From positions 62,001-126,000 of the forward strand of contig NZ_FXZH01000010.1 in the NCBI RefSeq assembly GCF_900169365.1: 64,000 nt of DNA, in the 5' to 3' direction. Positions within the stretch are counted from its first letter, which is position 1. The number at the start of each line of letters is the position of its first letter. The notes under the pieces are model-generated. The model saw nothing but the letters and a program-made list of their open reading frames with translations. It was not told the DNA's origin and searched no databases. The stretch is from Brevibacterium sp. 239c. GTDB taxonomy: Bacteria > Actinomycetota > Actinomycetes > Actinomycetales > Brevibacteriaceae. The position numbers and the translations under genes were made by a program. This document shows positions 42,642 through 51,744 of the stretch, piece after piece.

Positions 42642-43547
42642 TCAGGACAGCCCAAGGTGGTGGCGAATCTGCGCCTCGAGCTGCTGATAATTCACTTTGC
42701 TTGTCACATGGATGACGGTCCAACCTTCGGTGCGCAGTGCTTCATCGCGTCGAATGTCGCTCTGCCACTGCTGTTTCGATCGCAGATGGTGTTCGCCCTC
42801 GTACTCAAGGGCCAGCAGATCGTCGGGATAGCCGAGGTCCGGTTCGACTGTGCGTTTGAGCAGCGGGCTGTAGATCTTCGGATGGACGACGGGTTCAGGG
42901 AGGCCGACGGCAAGCGTCCACAGTCGTAGGTCGGTTTCCGGTGGGGAGTCGACGGTGAGGCGGACCAAGTCGAGTGCCTCGATGAGGTGAGCACGTCGAC
43001 GGACGAAAGGCCGATTGCAGACGTGCTCCTGGAGTTCGTCGAGGCTGATCTGCGGTGGGCCGTGCCAATTGCCGACTGCGGCGTCGCCGAGTTTCACAAG
43101 GTCCCGCTGGCCGAGATCTTTGCCGAGGCCGATGAACGCATCTTCGGGAGCAACAACCTCAAGGCCACACCACTGCCGTGTCGACATCTTGGTCATCCTA
43201 TGCAGTCTGATCTGAGAGATCCTGATCCGTGAATGCCTGTTGCTCACAGAGACGTGAAGTTGAGACGTCCGCCAATTAGACGGCAGCGGCCATCCGTACA
43301 GCCGGGCGGCCATCGCGTGACTGGCCGCGATTCCCGGGTAGAGGAGCTGGGCGGCGCGGAACCGCAGCGCGTCCCATTTCCAGAAGTCGTCCGCCCAGGT
43401 CGGAGTGGGGCATCGGTCGAAGGCCTCGAGGTCCGATCTCACTCCGGGGAGTACTTGCTCATAGCGCTTCGAGTGATAAAGGGAATGTCGTGTGATTCCC
43501 CGTGCGGTGTAGTCCTGGGTGCGGAACAGCTGTGGAAAATCTCGCAT
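42642..43547 (-). CDS. AbiEi-like / PD-(D/E)XK nuclease-like protein
   Basis: 301 residues. The N-terminal third (FRTQDYTARGITRHSLYHSK, YEQVLPGVRSD, AASHAMAARLYGWPLP) looks like the AbiEi-type winged-helix antitoxin domain. The C-terminal part (EPDLGYPDDLLALEYEGEHH, SDIRRDEALRTEGWTVIHVT) has the D...E-x-E layout and RD..R..xxGW element of DUF559/VSR-like nuclease folds. ATG 43547 is preceded by GGAG and AGGTGGG. It is a lone gene with no AbiEii toxin beside it, and both sides carry inverted copies of the same repeat. It could be an orphan defence gene or a mobile-element protein. Confidence 0.65.
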   Translation of the reverse strand: MRDFPQLFRTQDYTARGITRHSLYHSKRYEQVLPGVRSDLEAFDRCPTPTWADDFWKWDALRFRAAQLLYPGIAASHAMAARLYGWPLPSNWRTSQLHVSVSNRHSRIRISQIRLHRMTKMSTRQWCGLEVVAPEDAFIGLGKDLGQRDLVKLGDAAVGNWHGPPQISLDELQEHVCNRPFVRRRAHLIEALDLVRLTVDSPPETDLRLWTLAVGLPEPVVHPKIYSPLLKRTVEPDLGYPDDLLALEYEGEHHLRSKQQWQSDIRRDEALRTEGWTVIHVTSKVNYQQLEAQIRHHLGLS

Positions 43548-43621
43548 CACCCACCTGTCTCCATTGAACATGGATGACATCATCACTCACTTCGCGGCGA
43601 GAAGAAATGGCTTGAAATCAG

Positions 43622-43650
43622 CCTGTGGACAGAACTTTTTCGTCCACAGG
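43622..43650. repeat. Inverted repeat upstream of the AbiEi-like gene
   Basis: CCTGTGGAC, 11 bases, GTCCACAGG. Located 75-103 bp upstream of the gene's ATG; a possible autoregulatory site for its winged-helix domain. Confidence 0.55.
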
Positions 43651-43718
43651 AATCTACGCACGAGTGCGTGGGGTGGAGGAGCGGGGTTGCCACACGCTGG
43701 AGAGCGGGGTGCGCCTGC

Positions 43719-43779
43719 AAGTTGCGGACGATCTGTGCTGAAAACCGAGTCGGAAATCAACACGGATCGTCCGCAACTC
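43719..43779 (-). repeat. 61-bp palindromic repeat, copy 2 (inverted)
   Basis: Same length as copy 1 and 52 of 61 bases identical to its reverse complement; all but one mismatch fall in the central part. Confidence 0.8.
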
Positions 43780-43911
43780 GGTAGGGATAGCTAGACGGCA
43801 GAGCGTGGCTCGGAAGTGAAAGCTTGAGGGCAGCGAGCTCCACGTCAGAATCAGCGCAGTTCGCTCACCTCATGGGCGTACTCAGCAGGTGCTCTGATAC
43901 CTGAAGCCCGA

Positions 43912-44433
43912 TCACAGACCCAGTCGTGCCAGCACGTTCTTCACGTGGGCCAGAGCCTCGTCCTGGGAGAGGCTGAAATTCTGGTTGAAGTACATGCCGT
44001 CGCCGATGAGCTGTACGGTCATCGCCAGATCGGGATCGCCGAGATGTTCATTGAGTGCATCGAACCAGGCTTCTCGGGTCCTCCGGAGCGTGTCCTTCGC
44101 CTGTTCATTCTCCTGCGCCAGGCAGCTTGCCGCGATGAGACTGCGGTCCAGCGGTGTGCCGGTCTCGGCTGAGGTCTCAAGATAGTACATGTGCAGGCGA
44201 TCGCCAGCATTCTTCATCTCCGCAACATCTTCTTCGACAAGCCGGTCGAGACGCTCGAGACTGCCCTTGATCAGCTCCGCCTTCGACCCGTAGTGATAAA
44301 GCAGGCCTCCCTTGGAGACACCAGCTTTCGCTGCGACCGCGTCGAGTGTTGCCCCCGAGATACCGTGTTTTTCTAGCAGGAGATCGAAGGCGTCGAGGAG
44401 CTTCTCTTTGGTGTCGGTGGAGTTGCGTGCCAT
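43912..44433 (-). CDS. TetR-family regulator
   Basis: 173 residues from ATG 44433. HTH: KEKLLDAFDLLLEKHGISGA, TLDAVAAKAGVSKGGLLYHY. The SKGGLLYHYGSKAELI recognition helix is typical of a TetR branch near MFS genes. The ligand domain has YYLETSAETGTPLDRSLIAA. Its target is not evident: the next gene upstream is another TetR on the same strand, 38 bp away, and no divergent gene adjoins it. Confidence 0.84.
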   Translation of the reverse strand: MARNSTDTKEKLLDAFDLLLEKHGISGATLDAVAAKAGVSKGGLLYHYGSKAELIKGSLERLDRLVEEDVAEMKNAGDRLHMYYLETSAETGTPLDRSLIAASCLAQENEQAKDTLRRTREAWFDALNEHLGDPDLAMTVQLIGDGMYFNQNFSLSQDEALAHVKNVLARLGL

Positions 44434-44471
44434 AGCGTTGAGCCTAGTCGATGGCTGTGGTTCCGCCATCG

Positions 44472-45110
44472 CTATGGGCGGCGATCGATTCCGCTGACGA
44501 CGATATCGGTGACTTGGGCGGCCAACTCGGCAAGGTCAGACTCGGACTGATCCGGATTCGGCCGATACCACATGTCGACCGCGTTGAGACTGCTCAGCAG
44601 CGTCCGCACCAGCATCTTTGGTTCCAGCGGGCGGATGGAACCGTCCTCGATTCCCGCTGCAGCCACTGACTTGAAGAGGTCTTCGTATTCCGCTCTCAGA
44701 CGGTTCAGCTCTGCCAGCTGCTCACGCTGCCGGGGCCGCAGCGCCACCGAGCGCTGTTCGCGGACTCCTTCATGCACGACCTGGTGATAGCCGAGATCAA
44801 CCATGATCTGGAGGACGTGGGCCGTCGACATGGCCAGCAGGCGGTCGAAGCCGGTTCCCGGCCCATCGACGCACGGGTCGACGCGAGCTCGTGAACGCAC
44901 CATGCCTTCCTTGTAGACGGCGAGGAAGATGTCGAACTTCGAGCGAAAATGGTAATAGATCAGACCCTTCGTCGCTCCGACGGCGTTGGCGATGTCATCA
45001 ATGGTGGTGGCGTTGTAGCCGCCGAGCATGAACTCATCGGCCGCGGCATCGAGGATTCGCTGGCGCGTCTTCTCGGGAGCTCCAACGGAGGGGTCAACGT
45101 CCGTGCTCAC
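44472..45110 (-). CDS. TetR-family regulator of the adjacent catabolic cluster
   Basis: 212 residues: TRQRILDAAADEFMLGGYNA, TTIDDIANAVGATKGLIYYH, a recognition helix TKGLIYYHFRSK like KstR/FadR-type lipid regulators, then a long helical domain (EQLAELNRLRAEYEDLFKSV). It is divergent from the SDR-symporter operon; a consensus promoter and an inverted repeat lie between. Likely represses that operon and is released by an acyl-CoA or the acid substrate (inference). Confidence 0.86.
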   Translation of the reverse strand: MSTDVDPSVGAPEKTRQRILDAAADEFMLGGYNATTIDDIANAVGATKGLIYYHFRSKFDIFLAVYKEGMVRSRARVDPCVDGPGTGFDRLLAMSTAHVLQIMVDLGYHQVVHEGVREQRSVALRPRQREQLAELNRLRAEYEDLFKSVAAAGIEDGSIRPLEPKMLVRTLLSSLNAVDMWYRPNPDQSESDLAELAAQVTDIVVSGIDRRP

Positions 45111-45241
45111 TGCGAGACCTCAGCTGCTTCCAGTGGCTTCACCTGGACGTCCTTTCCGAATCCACGATTGCGTTGACGCTAGGCTACACGGCCTTCTGCC
45201 GCCAAGAACGAGCAATCTCGTCGAACCTGATGAGCAGGGTC

Positions 45242-45270
45242 TTGACACGTGTCGACCTGCGGGATAAATT
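45242..45270 (+). promoter_or_regulatory. Sigma-70-type promoter of the catabolic operon
   Basis: -35 TTGACA (45242-45247), 17-bp spacer, -10 TAAATT (45265-45270), 57 bp before the SDR start. This is the best consensus promoter I see in the window. Confidence 0.7.
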
Positions 45271-45288
45271 CATACCCAATCAATGATG

Positions 45289-45302
45289 ATACTCGGTAGT
45301 AT
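45289..45302. promoter_or_regulatory. TetR-type operator downstream of the promoter
   Basis: ATACT-CGGT-AGTAT, perfect 5-bp arms, just past the expected transcription start, placed to block the promoter at 45242. Confidence 0.55.
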
Positions 45303-45326
45303 GACTGGTGAGAGGCTTAAGCGACA

Positions 45327-46340
45327 GTGAACTTCAATGAAGAGGTAGCAATCGTGACCGGCGCCGGCGGGGGACTGGGGCGGTCTCACGCCCTGTCCCT
45401 TGCCCAGCGCGGTGCACGTGTGGTCGTCAACGATATCGCCCCGATAGGCAGAGACGCTGGAGAGGACAGTCCTGCAGAGCTGGTGGCGAAGGAGATCATC
45501 GCATCCGGAGGTAGCGCGATTGCGCATTCGTGCGACGTGACCGATGCGTCGGCGGTCCAGGCCATGGTCGATCGAGTGATCGGCGAATGGGGCCGGATCG
45601 ACATCCTCATCAACAACGCTGGCATCCTGCGAGACAAGACCTTCGCGAAAATGGATATCGACGATTTCCGCAAAGTGGTCGACGTGCATCTGATGGGCTC
45701 TGTTCGCTGCACCAAGGCGGTGTGGCCTCACATGATGAGCCAACAGTACGGACGGATCCTCATGACCACCTCGGCGTCGGGGATCTACGGAAACTTCGGG
45801 CAGTCGAACTATGGTGCCGCGAAATCCGGAGTGGTTGGGCTGATGAACGTCCTGGCCATCGAGGGTGAGCGTTATGGGATCCGAATCAACGCCTTGGCGC
45901 CCACGGCTGCCACAGGCATGACCGAGGGGCTGTTCGACCAGGCATCCTGGGACGTCATGTCACCGGAATCGATCACCCCGGGCGCAGTCTTCCTCGTGTC
46001 CGAAGGTGCTCCGACCAAAACCATCCTCGGTGCCGGTGGGGGAGTCTTCGCGGTGGCCAAAATGGTCGAGGCCGCGGGAGTGTTTTTGTCCCATGACGAA
46101 CGCAGCCCCGAAGCCATCGCCGAACAGTGGGAGGCGATCAGCGATATCTCCGCCACAGTGATCACCGGCTCCGCATTCGACCAGACCGGTCGCTATCTCG
46201 AAATGACAACGTCAACCGAGGCTGAAACAACCGAGACCGCAACGAGGGAGGTCGCAACGCGTGAGACCGCGGCCTCAGAACCATCAGCAACTCATTCCAC
46301 ACCGTCCGATCTGACCGTCACTGCAAAGGTGCAATCATGA
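45327..46340 (+). CDS. SDR oxidoreductase, 3-hydroxyacyl-CoA dehydrogenase type
   Basis: 337 residues, longer than a basic SDR. Rossmann motif VTGAGGGLGRSHALSLAQRG, VVNDI, NNAGILRD, catalytic Ser-Tyr-Lys in SASGIYGNFGQSNYGAAKSG. This wording and length are those of the MFE-2/HSD17B4-like dehydrogenase domain of beta-oxidation. The C-terminal 45 residues are Thr/Glu-rich and probably disordered. It is first in the operon, under the TetR-controlled promoter, overlapping the symporter gene by ATGA. Confidence 0.87.
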   Translation: MNFNEEVAIVTGAGGGLGRSHALSLAQRGARVVVNDIAPIGRDAGEDSPAELVAKEIIASGGSAIAHSCDVTDASAVQAMVDRVIGEWGRIDILINNAGILRDKTFAKMDIDDFRKVVDVHLMGSVRCTKAVWPHMMSQQYGRILMTTSASGIYGNFGQSNYGAAKSGVVGLMNVLAIEGERYGIRINALAPTAATGMTEGLFDQASWDVMSPESITPGAVFLVSEGAPTKTILGAGGGVFAVAKMVEAAGVFLSHDERSPEAIAEQWEAISDISATVITGSAFDQTGRYLEMTTSTEAETTETATREVATRETAASEPSATHSTPSDLTVTAKVQS

Positions 46341-48265
46341 CAATCGTTCTGGCAATCGTCATCCTCTACTTCATCGTCATGTTCGCCATCGGCTACTGGG
46401 CGAACACCAAAATGAAGGGGGCCAAGGACTTCCTGGTCGCGGGGCAGTCGCTCGGCTTCTTCGTCATGGCCATCGCCTCCTTCTCCTCGATCCAGAGCGG
46501 GTTCGGGATGATCGGGCATACGGCCAACACCAACGCCTGGGGCATTCAGGCCGTCGTCGGCGCAGCCCTCCTAGTGCCGCTCGGCTTCGCGCTGGCCTGG
46601 TTCATCTTGGGGGCGCGCCTGCACCGAGTGGCCCGCGCGCATGAGGTCTATTCCATTCCGGACATCATCCGCGTCCGCTACCCGAATCGTTCGGCTCACA
46701 TGTCGATGTCGATCGCCATGTTCATCGGTTCGGTCGCCTACATGACCGCGCAGGTGACCGCTCTCGGCGTGATCATGTCCCTGATCTTCGGCATCAGCCT
46801 CACCGTCGGCGCCATCATTGGCTCCGCCATCGTCGCCGCATACACGATCGCCGGTGGAATGCTCGCAGCCGTCTGGACGGACTTCATCCAGGGCCTGCTC
46901 ATGATCGTCATGGCCATCGCCGCATTCTTCATCGCCACGAACACCGTGGGCGGATGGTCAGCCATGCTGGACACCATCGCGAAGAACGACATCGGATTCC
47001 TGAAAATCGACGCCACACAGCCGATGACCTGGATCTTCGGGTTCATTTTCCTCGCGATTCTCGGCACTGCGGCCCAGCCGCAGCTGGCGACGAAGTTCCT
47101 CATGCTCAAGTCGGGCTCGCAGCTGCGCTGGGGCTCACTCGTCGCGGCTGTCGGCTACTCGGTGACGACCCTGTTCGCGCTGTCCATCGGTCTGGCAACC
47201 CGCGCACTGACCTTCGAAGGCAGGGCGCCGCAGTTCGACAATGCCGACAACACCACGACCTGGTTCCTCGACAACATGACAACACCAGCGTTCGCTGGCT
47301 TCGCCTTGGCCGGACTGCTCGCGGCAATCATGTCCTCCGCCAGCTCGTTCATCACCATCGGCGCATCGTCGCTGGTGCGTGACCTCACCAGTTCGCTGGG
47401 CAAGGTCGTCCATCGTGAACTGATGTGGAACCGGTTGGCCAGTGCCTTCGTTGTTCTCTGCTCCCTGGTATTCGCCCTCTATCTCACCCAGGTCGTGTTC
47501 CTGCTCGGTGCCATCGGCTGGGCGGCGTTCGCCTCGGCGGTCTTCGCTCCTGTCGTCTTCGGGCTGTATTGGAAACGTGCCACTGGGATGGCCACGACCA
47601 TTGCCGTGTCCTTCGGCGTGCTCGGCAACCTGGTGCTCACGATCCTCACAAGCGAGGAGATCATCACCATTCCCACTTACATGCAGGATGGGGCGATGGT
47701 CATCGCCACGGCTGCGGTCCTGTTCGTCGTCATCTCTCTGCTGTTCCCCTCACAGGGTTCGCGAGACGGCTTCGCCAGTGCCTACGGCGTCAACGCCAAC
47801 AGCGGCACAGGCGCACTCAGGGGTGGTGCGGCCGTGAAATCGGTCGCTGTGAAGGGGTTTGATCGGACCGATGTGCTTGTCCTCATCGTCACCCTGGCCT
47901 GCCTCGCCACCGCAGTGGGAAGCCTCTTCGATACCTGGCAGGCCCTCTACTATGCGATTCCAGTGATCGCGTTCGTGATGATGCTCTTCGGAGCTCTGAA
48001 TTCCACCGACAAGTGGAGCCGGGCCAACGTGGTCCTCATCAGTGCATTCTCCGCTGTCCTCATCGGGCTCTTCATCCTCGCCCACGCCTTCTTCGGCAGC
48101 TCCGCCATGCTCGGCGGTCTGCCCACGACAACCGCCGTGTTCGTGTACGTGATCTGGCCATGGACAGCGGTCGGGGCCCCGTTGGTCTACGCGGCCGTCC
48201 ACAAGTCGTGGTTGATGCGCGACATGGAGGGGCCCGTGCCGGCAGCCGAGAACGTCAGCGTCTGA
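46337..48265 (+). CDS. Sodium:solute symporter (SSS family)
   Basis: 642 residues, about 15 TM helices. GAKDFLVAGQSLGFFVMAIA, ASFSSIQSGFGMIGHTANTN and the YTIAGGMLAAVWTDFIQGLL segment mark the family. It is distinct from the nan transporter and resembles carboxylate (acetate/propionate/proline-type) SSS members. The operon position between an acyl-CoA dehydrogenase-type SDR and an acyl-CoA ligase suggests it imports the acid that the cluster degrades. Confidence 0.85.
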   Translation: MTIVLAIVILYFIVMFAIGYWANTKMKGAKDFLVAGQSLGFFVMAIASFSSIQSGFGMIGHTANTNAWGIQAVVGAALLVPLGFALAWFILGARLHRVARAHEVYSIPDIIRVRYPNRSAHMSMSIAMFIGSVAYMTAQVTALGVIMSLIFGISLTVGAIIGSAIVAAYTIAGGMLAAVWTDFIQGLLMIVMAIAAFFIATNTVGGWSAMLDTIAKNDIGFLKIDATQPMTWIFGFIFLAILGTAAQPQLATKFLMLKSGSQLRWGSLVAAVGYSVTTLFALSIGLATRALTFEGRAPQFDNADNTTTWFLDNMTTPAFAGFALAGLLAAIMSSASSFITIGASSLVRDLTSSLGKVVHRELMWNRLASAFVVLCSLVFALYLTQVVFLLGAIGWAAFASAVFAPVVFGLYWKRATGMATTIAVSFGVLGNLVLTILTSEEIITIPTYMQDGAMVIATAAVLFVVISLLFPSQGSRDGFASAYGVNANSGTGALRGGAAVKSVAVKGFDRTDVLVLIVTLACLATAVGSLFDTWQALYYAIPVIAFVMMLFGALNSTDKWSRANVVLISAFSAVLIGLFILAHAFFGSSAMLGGLPTTTAVFVYVIWPWTAVGAPLVYAAVHKSWLMRDMEGPVPAAENVSV

Positions 48266-48283
48266 GTGAAGGGAACAAACACG

Positions 48284-49993
48284 GTGGAATTCGATGTGAC
48301 AACACTGCGCGGCCGCCGAGCCGACTCGCGGCTGCACCGGCTGTCGATGGGCGATATCTTCGAGCGGATGCGCTGGAGCCAACCGGACCGCACGGTTCTC
48401 ACCGGCCATGTCGGAGCCGCCGAGAACCCAGAAGGGGCCTCGGTGACCGTGGCCGAGGCCGACGACAGGGCCAACCAGTTCGCGAATTCTCTCCTGGCTG
48501 CCGGTGCGCAGCCGGGGGAGATCCTCGTGATGGTCTGCGAGAACTCCCTCGAGTCTGTGCTGGTCAAAATCGGAGCGGCCAAGGCTGGGGTGACGATCGC
48601 ACCGCTGAACCCGAACCTAGCCGCCGAGGTGATGGCTGAGCTGATCGCGGACATGGGGGCACGGTGGGCCGTCGTCGACGCCGAGTTCGCCGACCGTGTC
48701 CGGCCCGTCTTCGACGCGACGAACGTGAATACACTGACCAGCATTGCGGTGGGTGGACCACAACCGGACGGGGCCGTGAGCTTTGCGGACTTCATCGCTG
48801 CCGCCTCGACGAACGAACCAGATGTCACCATCCACGGTGACGACATCTGGCAGATCCAGTTCACCTCGGGAACCTCAGCCTTGCCCAAGGGCGTCATGGG
48901 ATCTCACTCGAAGACGATGTTCGAGGCCCTGGCCTCAGTGGGAATCGTCACCCGAGGGCAGCGGTTCGAATTCGACTCGGTGGCTGGCATCTTCGTGTCG
49001 GTGACCTACCACGTCAGCGAGGTGCTGATCTATGCCGCGCTGCTGGCAGGCGGCCGAGCGGTGGTGGGGCGTAGGCCCGATGCCAGGGAGTTGGCTGTTG
49101 CCATCGACGAACATCGCGTAACGACAATGCATGTGGGGTCGCCGCAGATGCTCGAACACCTCGACGCCGAACTGCGAGCGGACCCGAGCCTGGACGCGGG
49201 GACGGTCACCAGCATTCTCCATTCCTTCGCCCCGTTGCGCGCCGAATCGTATGCCTCGGTCAAGGACTCCATCGGCGCAGACGTGCTGGTGGTCGGCGTG
49301 ATCGGGCAGACGGAGATGTGCATCATGCATCGCTTCTGGATCGGTGCCGACGAGGATCTGCATGCGAGGACCTCACCGCAGGAGAACTATGTCGGCTTGC
49401 CGCACCCGATGACGGCGGCAGCGATCATGGGCGCCGACGGCGACATCAGGAAACCTGGCGACGCTGAGGTCGGTGGTAACGCTGGGGTCGGTGAGGACGG
49501 AGTCGGCGAGGGAATCTACCGCTCACCGGCACTCATGGCCGGCTATTTCAACAACCCGCAAGCCACTGCCGAAGCGTTTGCCGACGGTTGGTTCCACGGC
49601 GGAGATGCGTTTCGCAGCGGGGAGAAGGGCCTGCGCATTCTCAACGACCGGATCAAAGACGTCATCAAAACCGGCGGAGAGAACGTCTCATCGATCCGCG
49701 TCGAATCAGTGATGAGCACTCATCCACTCGTCAACCGGGCCGTCGCCATCGGTCTGCCCCACCCGCGCTGGGGCGAAGCCGTCACGGTGCTCGTGCGCAC
49801 CAAGCCAGAAGCTGTCGTGGATGAGGCGGCGCTCATCGGATTCGCGAAGACACGACTGGCCGGCTTCGAAACGCCCAAGGCCGTGCTCTTCGTCGACGAG
49901 TTCCCTGAGACGGTCGGCAACAAGGTGAAGAATCATGAGCTTCGCAGCCAGTATGCCGGTCTGTTCGACACAGCAGAGGCAGTCAGTCTGTGA
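48284..49993 (+). CDS. AMP-binding acyl-CoA ligase
   Basis: 569 residues. ANL-superfamily enzyme: adenylation motif FTSGTSALPKGVMGSH, then IGQTEMC, GIYRSPALMAGYFNNPQATA, the hinge FADGWFHGGDAF and catalytic Lys region ILNDRIKDVIKTGGENVSSI. The final catalytic Lys lies near ETVGNKVKN rather than the usual TxxGKIxK, a mild deviation. Start GTG 48284 is preferred over GTG 48266 because GAAGGGA lies 9 bases upstream. It activates an acid to its CoA ester; chain type is unknown. Confidence 0.85.
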   Translation: MEFDVTTLRGRRADSRLHRLSMGDIFERMRWSQPDRTVLTGHVGAAENPEGASVTVAEADDRANQFANSLLAAGAQPGEILVMVCENSLESVLVKIGAAKAGVTIAPLNPNLAAEVMAELIADMGARWAVVDAEFADRVRPVFDATNVNTLTSIAVGGPQPDGAVSFADFIAAASTNEPDVTIHGDDIWQIQFTSGTSALPKGVMGSHSKTMFEALASVGIVTRGQRFEFDSVAGIFVSVTYHVSEVLIYAALLAGGRAVVGRRPDARELAVAIDEHRVTTMHVGSPQMLEHLDAELRADPSLDAGTVTSILHSFAPLRAESYASVKDSIGADVLVVGVIGQTEMCIMHRFWIGADEDLHARTSPQENYVGLPHPMTAAAIMGADGDIRKPGDAEVGGNAGVGEDGVGEGIYRSPALMAGYFNNPQATAEAFADGWFHGGDAFRSGEKGLRILNDRIKDVIKTGGENVSSIRVESVMSTHPLVNRAVAIGLPHPRWGEAVTVLVRTKPEAVVDEAALIGFAKTRLAGFETPKAVLFVDEFPETVGNKVKNHELRSQYAGLFDTAEAVSL

Positions 49994-50018
49994 AGACAGC
50001 GCAAGGGGAGGACCCGCA

Positions 50019-50810
50019 ATGACCACAGGAAACATGTTCGATATCAGCGGCAAGCAGATTCTCATCACGGGTGGAGCTCGCGGAATCGGTCGCATGATCG
50101 CCGAAGGGCTGCTGAAAGTCGGAGCCACCGTCTTCATCTCGACCCGAAAAGAAGACGCAGCCACTGAAGCAGTAAGGGAGCTGTCCGAACTCGGTGAAAT
50201 CCACGCGATAGCCGCAGACATCACCACCGAGGCTGGTCGCAACAAAGTGGTTGATGCTGTCGCCGAGCGCACCGATCACCTGGATGCACTGATCAACAAC
50301 GCCGGCGCCACCTGGGGTGCCTCTTTCGATGAGTTTCCGGACCAGGCGTGGGACAAGGTGCTGGGAGCCAACGTCAAGGCACCGTTCGCATTGGCTCAGC
50401 GTGCGCGTCGGCTGCTCGAAGCCGGTGCCGAACGTGGTGCATGCCCTGCGCGGATCATCAACATCGGGTCGATTGACGGACTGGCGGTGCCCAGTTTCGA
50501 GAACTATTCCTACTCGGCTTCAAAGGCCGCCATCCACCACCTCACCAGGCACATGGCGGCAACTTTGGCTCCGACGATTCTCGTCAACGCCGTCGCCCCG
50601 GGGCCGTTTCCGACGAAGATGATGTCTTGGATCCTCGATGAGAAAGGTGATGAGATCGCGGCTGCCAACCCATTGCAGCGCATCGGCACGCCAGAAGATG
50701 TCACGGGAGTCCTCACATTCTTGCTCTCGCAGGCAAGTTCCTACCTCACCGGGACAGTGATCCCACTCGACGGCGGACTGAGCACGACGATGACAGTGGG
50801 AATGAGCTGA
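50019..50810 (+). CDS. SDR-family oxidoreductase
   Basis: 263 residues with all classical SDR elements: ITGGARGIGRMIAEGLLKVG, NNAGATWG, Ser in INIGSIDG, YSASKAAIHHLTRHMAATLA and NAVAPGPFPTKMM. The C-terminal SYLTGTVIPLDGGLSTTM is typical of FabG-like reductases. ATG 50019 has GGGGAGG upstream. It follows the ligase by 25 bp and is probably the last gene of the first catabolic operon. The role is a ketone/alcohol interconversion on the acyl chain. Confidence 0.88.
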   Translation: MTTGNMFDISGKQILITGGARGIGRMIAEGLLKVGATVFISTRKEDAATEAVRELSELGEIHAIAADITTEAGRNKVVDAVAERTDHLDALINNAGATWGASFDEFPDQAWDKVLGANVKAPFALAQRARRLLEAGAERGACPARIINIGSIDGLAVPSFENYSYSASKAAIHHLTRHMAATLAPTILVNAVAPGPFPTKMMSWILDEKGDEIAAANPLQRIGTPEDVTGVLTFLLSQASSYLTGTVIPLDGGLSTTMTVGMS

Positions 50811-50924
50811 AGGTGGGACTTGTGGTGTCCACCTCGTTCACGGGCGAGCCCCATGTCCACCTATAGGATTGTCGCAATGCCCGGGTAAAGGGCCACAGGT
50901 GGAGCAGACGCGGAGGAGGTGTTG

Positions 50925-51578
50925 ATGGAACAGCGGCCGATTCGAGAAATGGATTGGACGAAGGCACGCGACATCCGGCGAGACCTCGAATCGGAGACCA
51001 AGGACAGACTCCTGGCCGCAGCTCGGGCCGTCTTCTCCTCTCAGGGATTCGATTCAGCGACGATCGGCGACATCACTGCCGCGGCAGACGTCTCGCGACC
51101 TTCCTTCTACGTCTACTTCGCCACCAAGTCAGAGGTGTTCCGCGTCGTTGCAGCCAAGCTGCGGGACGAAATCCTCGAAGCACACCACTACCCGAAGCCG
51201 ATGGCGGATGACCCCGTGCTCGTGGCGAGGGCTTCAATCGAAGCATTCATCACCATCTACGTCGACAATCTTGAACTCCTCGACGTCATTGAGAAGCGAG
51301 CACAGACAGATCCGCAGGTCGCAGAGATCAACGCGGTCATCGTCGGCAAGCCCTTCCGTCGTATCCTGCGCCAGATCACCGACGTTCGGGATTCCGGACT
51401 CGCGAACCCGCCAGTCGATGCGGAATATGCGGCTCACCTCATGGACGCGGTCATCGTCGATGCCGCCTCGGCGACCAGGAAGGACCGGAACCGGCTGGAT
51501 TACTACATCGACCAGGCCACCCGGGTCTACTTCGCCATCATCGGGTTCACCGGAGATCTCACCGCTCTTGACGCTTGA
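50925..51578 (+). CDS. TetR-family regulator
   Basis: 217 residues: ETKDRLLAAARAVFSSQGFD, SATIGDITAAADVSRPSFYV and the recognition helix RPSFYVYFATKSEVF. ATG 50925 has GGAGGAGG five bases upstream. It sits inside the cluster, before the second ligase-carboxylase operon, which has an inverted repeat upstream (51694-51713), so that operon is a plausible target. Confidence 0.85.
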   Translation: MEQRPIREMDWTKARDIRRDLESETKDRLLAAARAVFSSQGFDSATIGDITAAADVSRPSFYVYFATKSEVFRVVAAKLRDEILEAHHYPKPMADDPVLVARASIEAFITIYVDNLELLDVIEKRAQTDPQVAEINAVIVGKPFRRILRQITDVRDSGLANPPVDAEYAAHLMDAVIVDAASATRKDRNRLDYYIDQATRVYFAIIGFTGDLTALDA

Positions 51579-51693
51579 TTCCTCGACCGAATCTGCGGTG
51601 TCCATTCCTTCGATCCCAATGCACCAGCAATCTCGCCAAGTGGTCCGAGCCGATCCAGCGCTTGCATAGGGAGATTCCTTCGATTAGAACTGT

Positions 51694-51713
51694 GATTGAC
51701 AGAGTCGTCAATC
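51694..51713. promoter_or_regulatory. Inverted repeat upstream of the ligase-carboxylase operon
   Basis: GATTGAC-AGAGTC-GTCAATC, perfect 7-bp arms, 32 bp before the ligase ATG; candidate operator of the TetR encoded just upstream. Confidence 0.5.
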
Positions 51714-51744
51714 GGTCAGCGGTGATCGGTGAGAAGGAGTTTCC

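Larger units (their letters stand above)
42559..43779. mobile_element. Candidate repeat-bounded cassette carrying the AbiEi/PD-(D/E)XK-like gene
   Basis: A 1221-bp unit: a 61-bp palindromic repeat at each end, in opposite orientation, and a single gene between them. The ends (outer about 22 bp) are practically identical. No transposase is present and target-site duplication is not evident by eye, so it may move in trans, or the repeats may be terminators with shared ancestry. Confidence 0.45.
43587..43911. other. Intergenic region between the AbiEi-like gene and a TetR gene
   Basis: 325 bp holding the inverted repeat at 43622-43650 and repeat copy 2; the part after 43780 shows nothing clear. 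Confidence 0.55.
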
